The position numbers were made by a program, and so were the translations under genes. From contig NZ_JAAGPR010000001.1 of NCBI RefSeq assembly GCF_017104965.1, positions 124,001 through 188,000 of the forward strand: DNA of 64,000 bases, written 5' to 3'. Each line of letters starts with the position of its first letter. The stretch's first letter is position 1. Below, in pieces: positions 62,286-64,000 of this stretch. Under the pieces are notes generated by a model. That model ran no database searches, was not told where the DNA came from, and worked only from the letters and a program-made list of their open reading frames with translations. Source of the stretch: Paraburkholderia sp. Ac-20340. Its GTDB lineage: Bacteria > Pseudomonadota > Gammaproteobacteria > Burkholderiales > Burkholderiaceae.

Positions 62286-62930
62286 ATGTCCGATCAAGCA
62301 TTTCCCGACTCCAAACCGCTAAGTCCCAAAGCACTTCGCACCCGCGCGCGGATGTTTCAGATCACCGCGGAAATCATCGGCCGCGAAGGCTATAGCGCGT
62401 GGAGCGAGGAATATCTCTGCGAGTTGTGCGATTGCACGCGCGGTGCGCTGCGTTATCAATTTCCGCAGGGCCGCTACGATTTGTTTCCTGCCTTTATTGC
62501 GTCGGCGCTCGATCACGATGCGGCGATGATGAGCGCCATGCAGTCGCTCACCACGAAAGAACGGCTATATCTGATTCTGAGCAGCCTGGGCGAGCGGCCG
62601 CCTTCCGAAATGACGGTGGCGATGCTCGAAATCTGGATGGCTTCGCGTGGCGATGCACGTTTGCAGGAAAAGATCCAGCCGCTGCTGGCGGGCGCCGATG
62701 GCCGTCTGCTTGGATTGCCCGAAGGCGAGCGTGATCCCGAAGTGCTGGCGCTTTTCAATATCCTCTTTGGTATCAGCCTGAGCAGCGTGCGCGACGATTT
62801 CGATCCGGCGGCGCTGAAGGCGTCACTCGACTGGCTGCTGGCTCAATTGCCGGTGCCGGAGTCACTGGCGCGCAAACGCGCTGAACTCACAAAGGCGCGC
62901 GAAGCAAAGCGTTTCGCGTCGGCTGGATGA
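62286..62930 (+). CDS. TetR-family transcriptional regulator
   Basis: A 214-residue TetR-like regulator: N-terminal HTH with MFQITAEIIGREGYSAWSEE and LCELCDCTRGALRYQFPQGR (GALRYQF as the usual alignment of the recognition helix), then a helical ligand domain. The ATG at 62286 is chosen from the homology start; the frame is open upstream without a good site. It is divergent from the phosphatase-autotransporter gene and probably represses it through the two palindromes. Confidence 0.82.
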   Translation: MSDQAFPDSKPLSPKALRTRARMFQITAEIIGREGYSAWSEEYLCELCDCTRGALRYQFPQGRYDLFPAFIASALDHDAAMMSAMQSLTTKERLYLILSSLGERPPSEMTVAMLEIWMASRGDARLQEKIQPLLAGADGRLLGLPEGERDPEVLALFNILFGISLSSVRDDFDPAALKASLDWLLAQLPVPESLARKRAELTKAREAKRFASAG

Positions 62931-63132
62931 ATGCGGCGAGCGTGTTGTTGCTCGACCTGATTAGTTTGGATTGCAGAATATTGGTGTTCCGAGTTTCGGT
63001 GTTTGTGATATCCATAATATTGATGGCGATGGGAATATATGATTGATTTGACAGATAAATCAGTCATCGCTAATTTGCCCTTCTGAAATCCACGCTGCTG
63101 TTCCCCACAATACGAACCAGGAGACACCCGTC

Positions 63133-64000
63133 ATGAGCGTCAAAGTATTCGATTCCCCAGAAGTGCAGGATCTGCTGAAGGCCGCTGCGAATCTCAACGG
63201 CAATGCCGGCAATGCACGTTTTCAGCAAATCATTCATCGTTTGCTCGGCGATCTGTTCAAGGCTATCGACGATCTCGACATTACGCCCGACGAAGTCTGG
63301 GCTGGCGTCAATTATCTGAACAAACTGGGCCAGGATGGCGAGGCGGCGCTGCTTGCAGCAGGGCTCGGTCTGGAAAAATACCTCGACGTTCGTATGGATG
63401 CGCAGGATATGGCAGCCGGTCTGAACGGCGGCACGCCGCGCACGATCGAAGGCCCGCTCTATGTGGCCGGTGCGCCCGTGCGCGACGGCGTGGCGAAGAT
63501 CGACTTCGACGAAGACGCGAATGCAGGCCCGCTAATCATTCGCGGAACCGTGAAGGGTACGGACGGCAAACCCATTGCCAATGCCGTCGTCGAATGCTGG
63601 CACGCCAATTCCAACGGGTTCTATTCGCACTTCGACCCGACGGGTAAGCAAACTGATTTCAATCTGCGTGGTTCGGTGAAAACCGGCGCAGACGGCGTGT
63701 ACGAGTTTCGCACGCTCATGCCTGTGGGTTACGGCTGCCCGCCGCATGGCGCCACGCAGCAGTTGCTCGATGGTTTGGGCCGCCACGGTAATCGCCCGGC
63801 ACACGTGCATTTTTTTGTCACGAGCGGCGATCACCGCAAGCTCACCACGCAATTCAATATCGAAGGCGATCCGCTGATCTGGGATGACTTCGCCTACGCC
63901 ACGCGCGAAGAACTCATTCCGCCTGTCGTCGAGAAAACGGGCGGGATCGCGCTGGGTCTGAAGAACGATGCGTACACGCACATCGAATTCGACGTTACGC
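63133..64000 (+). CDS. catA: catechol 1,2-dioxygenase, 5' part (cut by window end)
   Basis: At least 289 residues of an intradiol dioxygenase, read directly from the sequence. It cleaves catechol to cis,cis-muconate in the beta-ketoadipate pathway. The iron ligands fall exactly at the numbering of the well-studied CatA: Y164 (NGFY), Y200 (VGYG), H224 and H226 (RPAHVHFF). The ATG at 63133 has CAGGAGA before it. The last about 20 residues lie outside the window. The preceding 202 bases have no gene and are AT-rich. Confidence 0.92.
   Translation, partial: MSVKVFDSPEVQDLLKAAANLNGNAGNARFQQIIHRLLGDLFKAIDDLDITPDEVWAGVNYLNKLGQDGEAALLAAGLGLEKYLDVRMDAQDMAAGLNGGTPRTIEGPLYVAGAPVRDGVAKIDFDEDANAGPLIIRGTVKGTDGKPIANAVVECWHANSNGFYSHFDPTGKQTDFNLRGSVKTGADGVYEFRTLMPVGYGCPPHGATQQLLDGLGRHGNRPAHVHFFVTSGDHRKLTTQFNIEGDPLIWDDFAYATREELIPPVVEKTGGIALGLKNDAYTHIEFDVT

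Overview
The window is GC-rich and densely coded. It reads like an accessory, metabolically versatile replicon of a Burkholderiaceae bacterium (Burkholderia, Paraburkholderia or Caballeronia). The main support is a dgdR-dgdA pair that matches the Burkholderia cepacia dialkylglycine decarboxylase locus, a BC2L-A-type lectin, a catechol 1,2-dioxygenase gene, many LysR/AraC regulators and the codon use. The genus is an inference. No rRNA, tRNA, CRISPR array, intact insertion sequence or replication origin was recognised.

Layout. 1-3.5 kb: SMP-30 lactonase and FMN hydroxy-acid dehydrogenase, then a GlxA-type regulator divergent from a muconolactone-isomerase-like protein with a 29-bp palindrome between them. 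3.5-6.9 kb: an AT-richer island with an ABC-type AAA ATPase and a TOPRIM-like protein, probably an anti-phage system, abutting a truncated alcohol dehydrogenase. 6.9-11.6 kb: a minus-strand amine/alcohol catabolic operon (SDR, AhpD-like, cupin, amine oxidase, broken ADH) under a divergent LysR regulator. 11.7-19.6 kb: LysR, histidine phosphatase, an aminoglycoside-phosphotransferase-like/SDR/acyl-CoA dehydrogenase set, threonine aldolase, AraC regulator. 18.7-21 kb: dgdR-dgdA. 21-24.3 kb: a lipoprotein, a superinfection-immunity-like membrane protein, a catalase-like peroxidase with cytochrome b561, and a repeat surface protein.

24.4-28.2 kb: a Rieske protein, a desaturase-type oxygenase, a sugar-type binding protein and a LacI regulator, resembling rhizopine (moc) genes. 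28.2-32.7 kb: alpha/beta hydrolase, sulfonate-type binding protein, HxlR regulator, VOC protein and a Cys/Met PLP enzyme. 32.9-36.1 kb: a Fur-box-preceded TonB siderophore receptor with a PiuC-type dioxygenase. 36.1-39.8 kb: a two-component system and an MFS exporter. 39.9-51.5 kb: an organosulfur-scavenging block (SfnB, sulfate-binding protein, DszC/SnaA-type flavin monooxygenases, permease, SsuACB-type importer).

52-64 kb: a second MFS exporter, a mannose-type lectin, an orphan flhDC, an SDR, an ECF sigma/membrane protein/ferredoxin operon, a methyltransferase, small conserved proteins, an unusual secreted tyrosine phosphatase fused to an autotransporter barrel with a divergent TetR regulator and two tandem palindromes, and the start of catA, cut by the window end.

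The best candidates for new biology are the ATPase-TOPRIM island (4126-6803) and the phosphatase-autotransporter with its regulator (60027-62930). Functions are inferred by reading the sequence; no database search was run.
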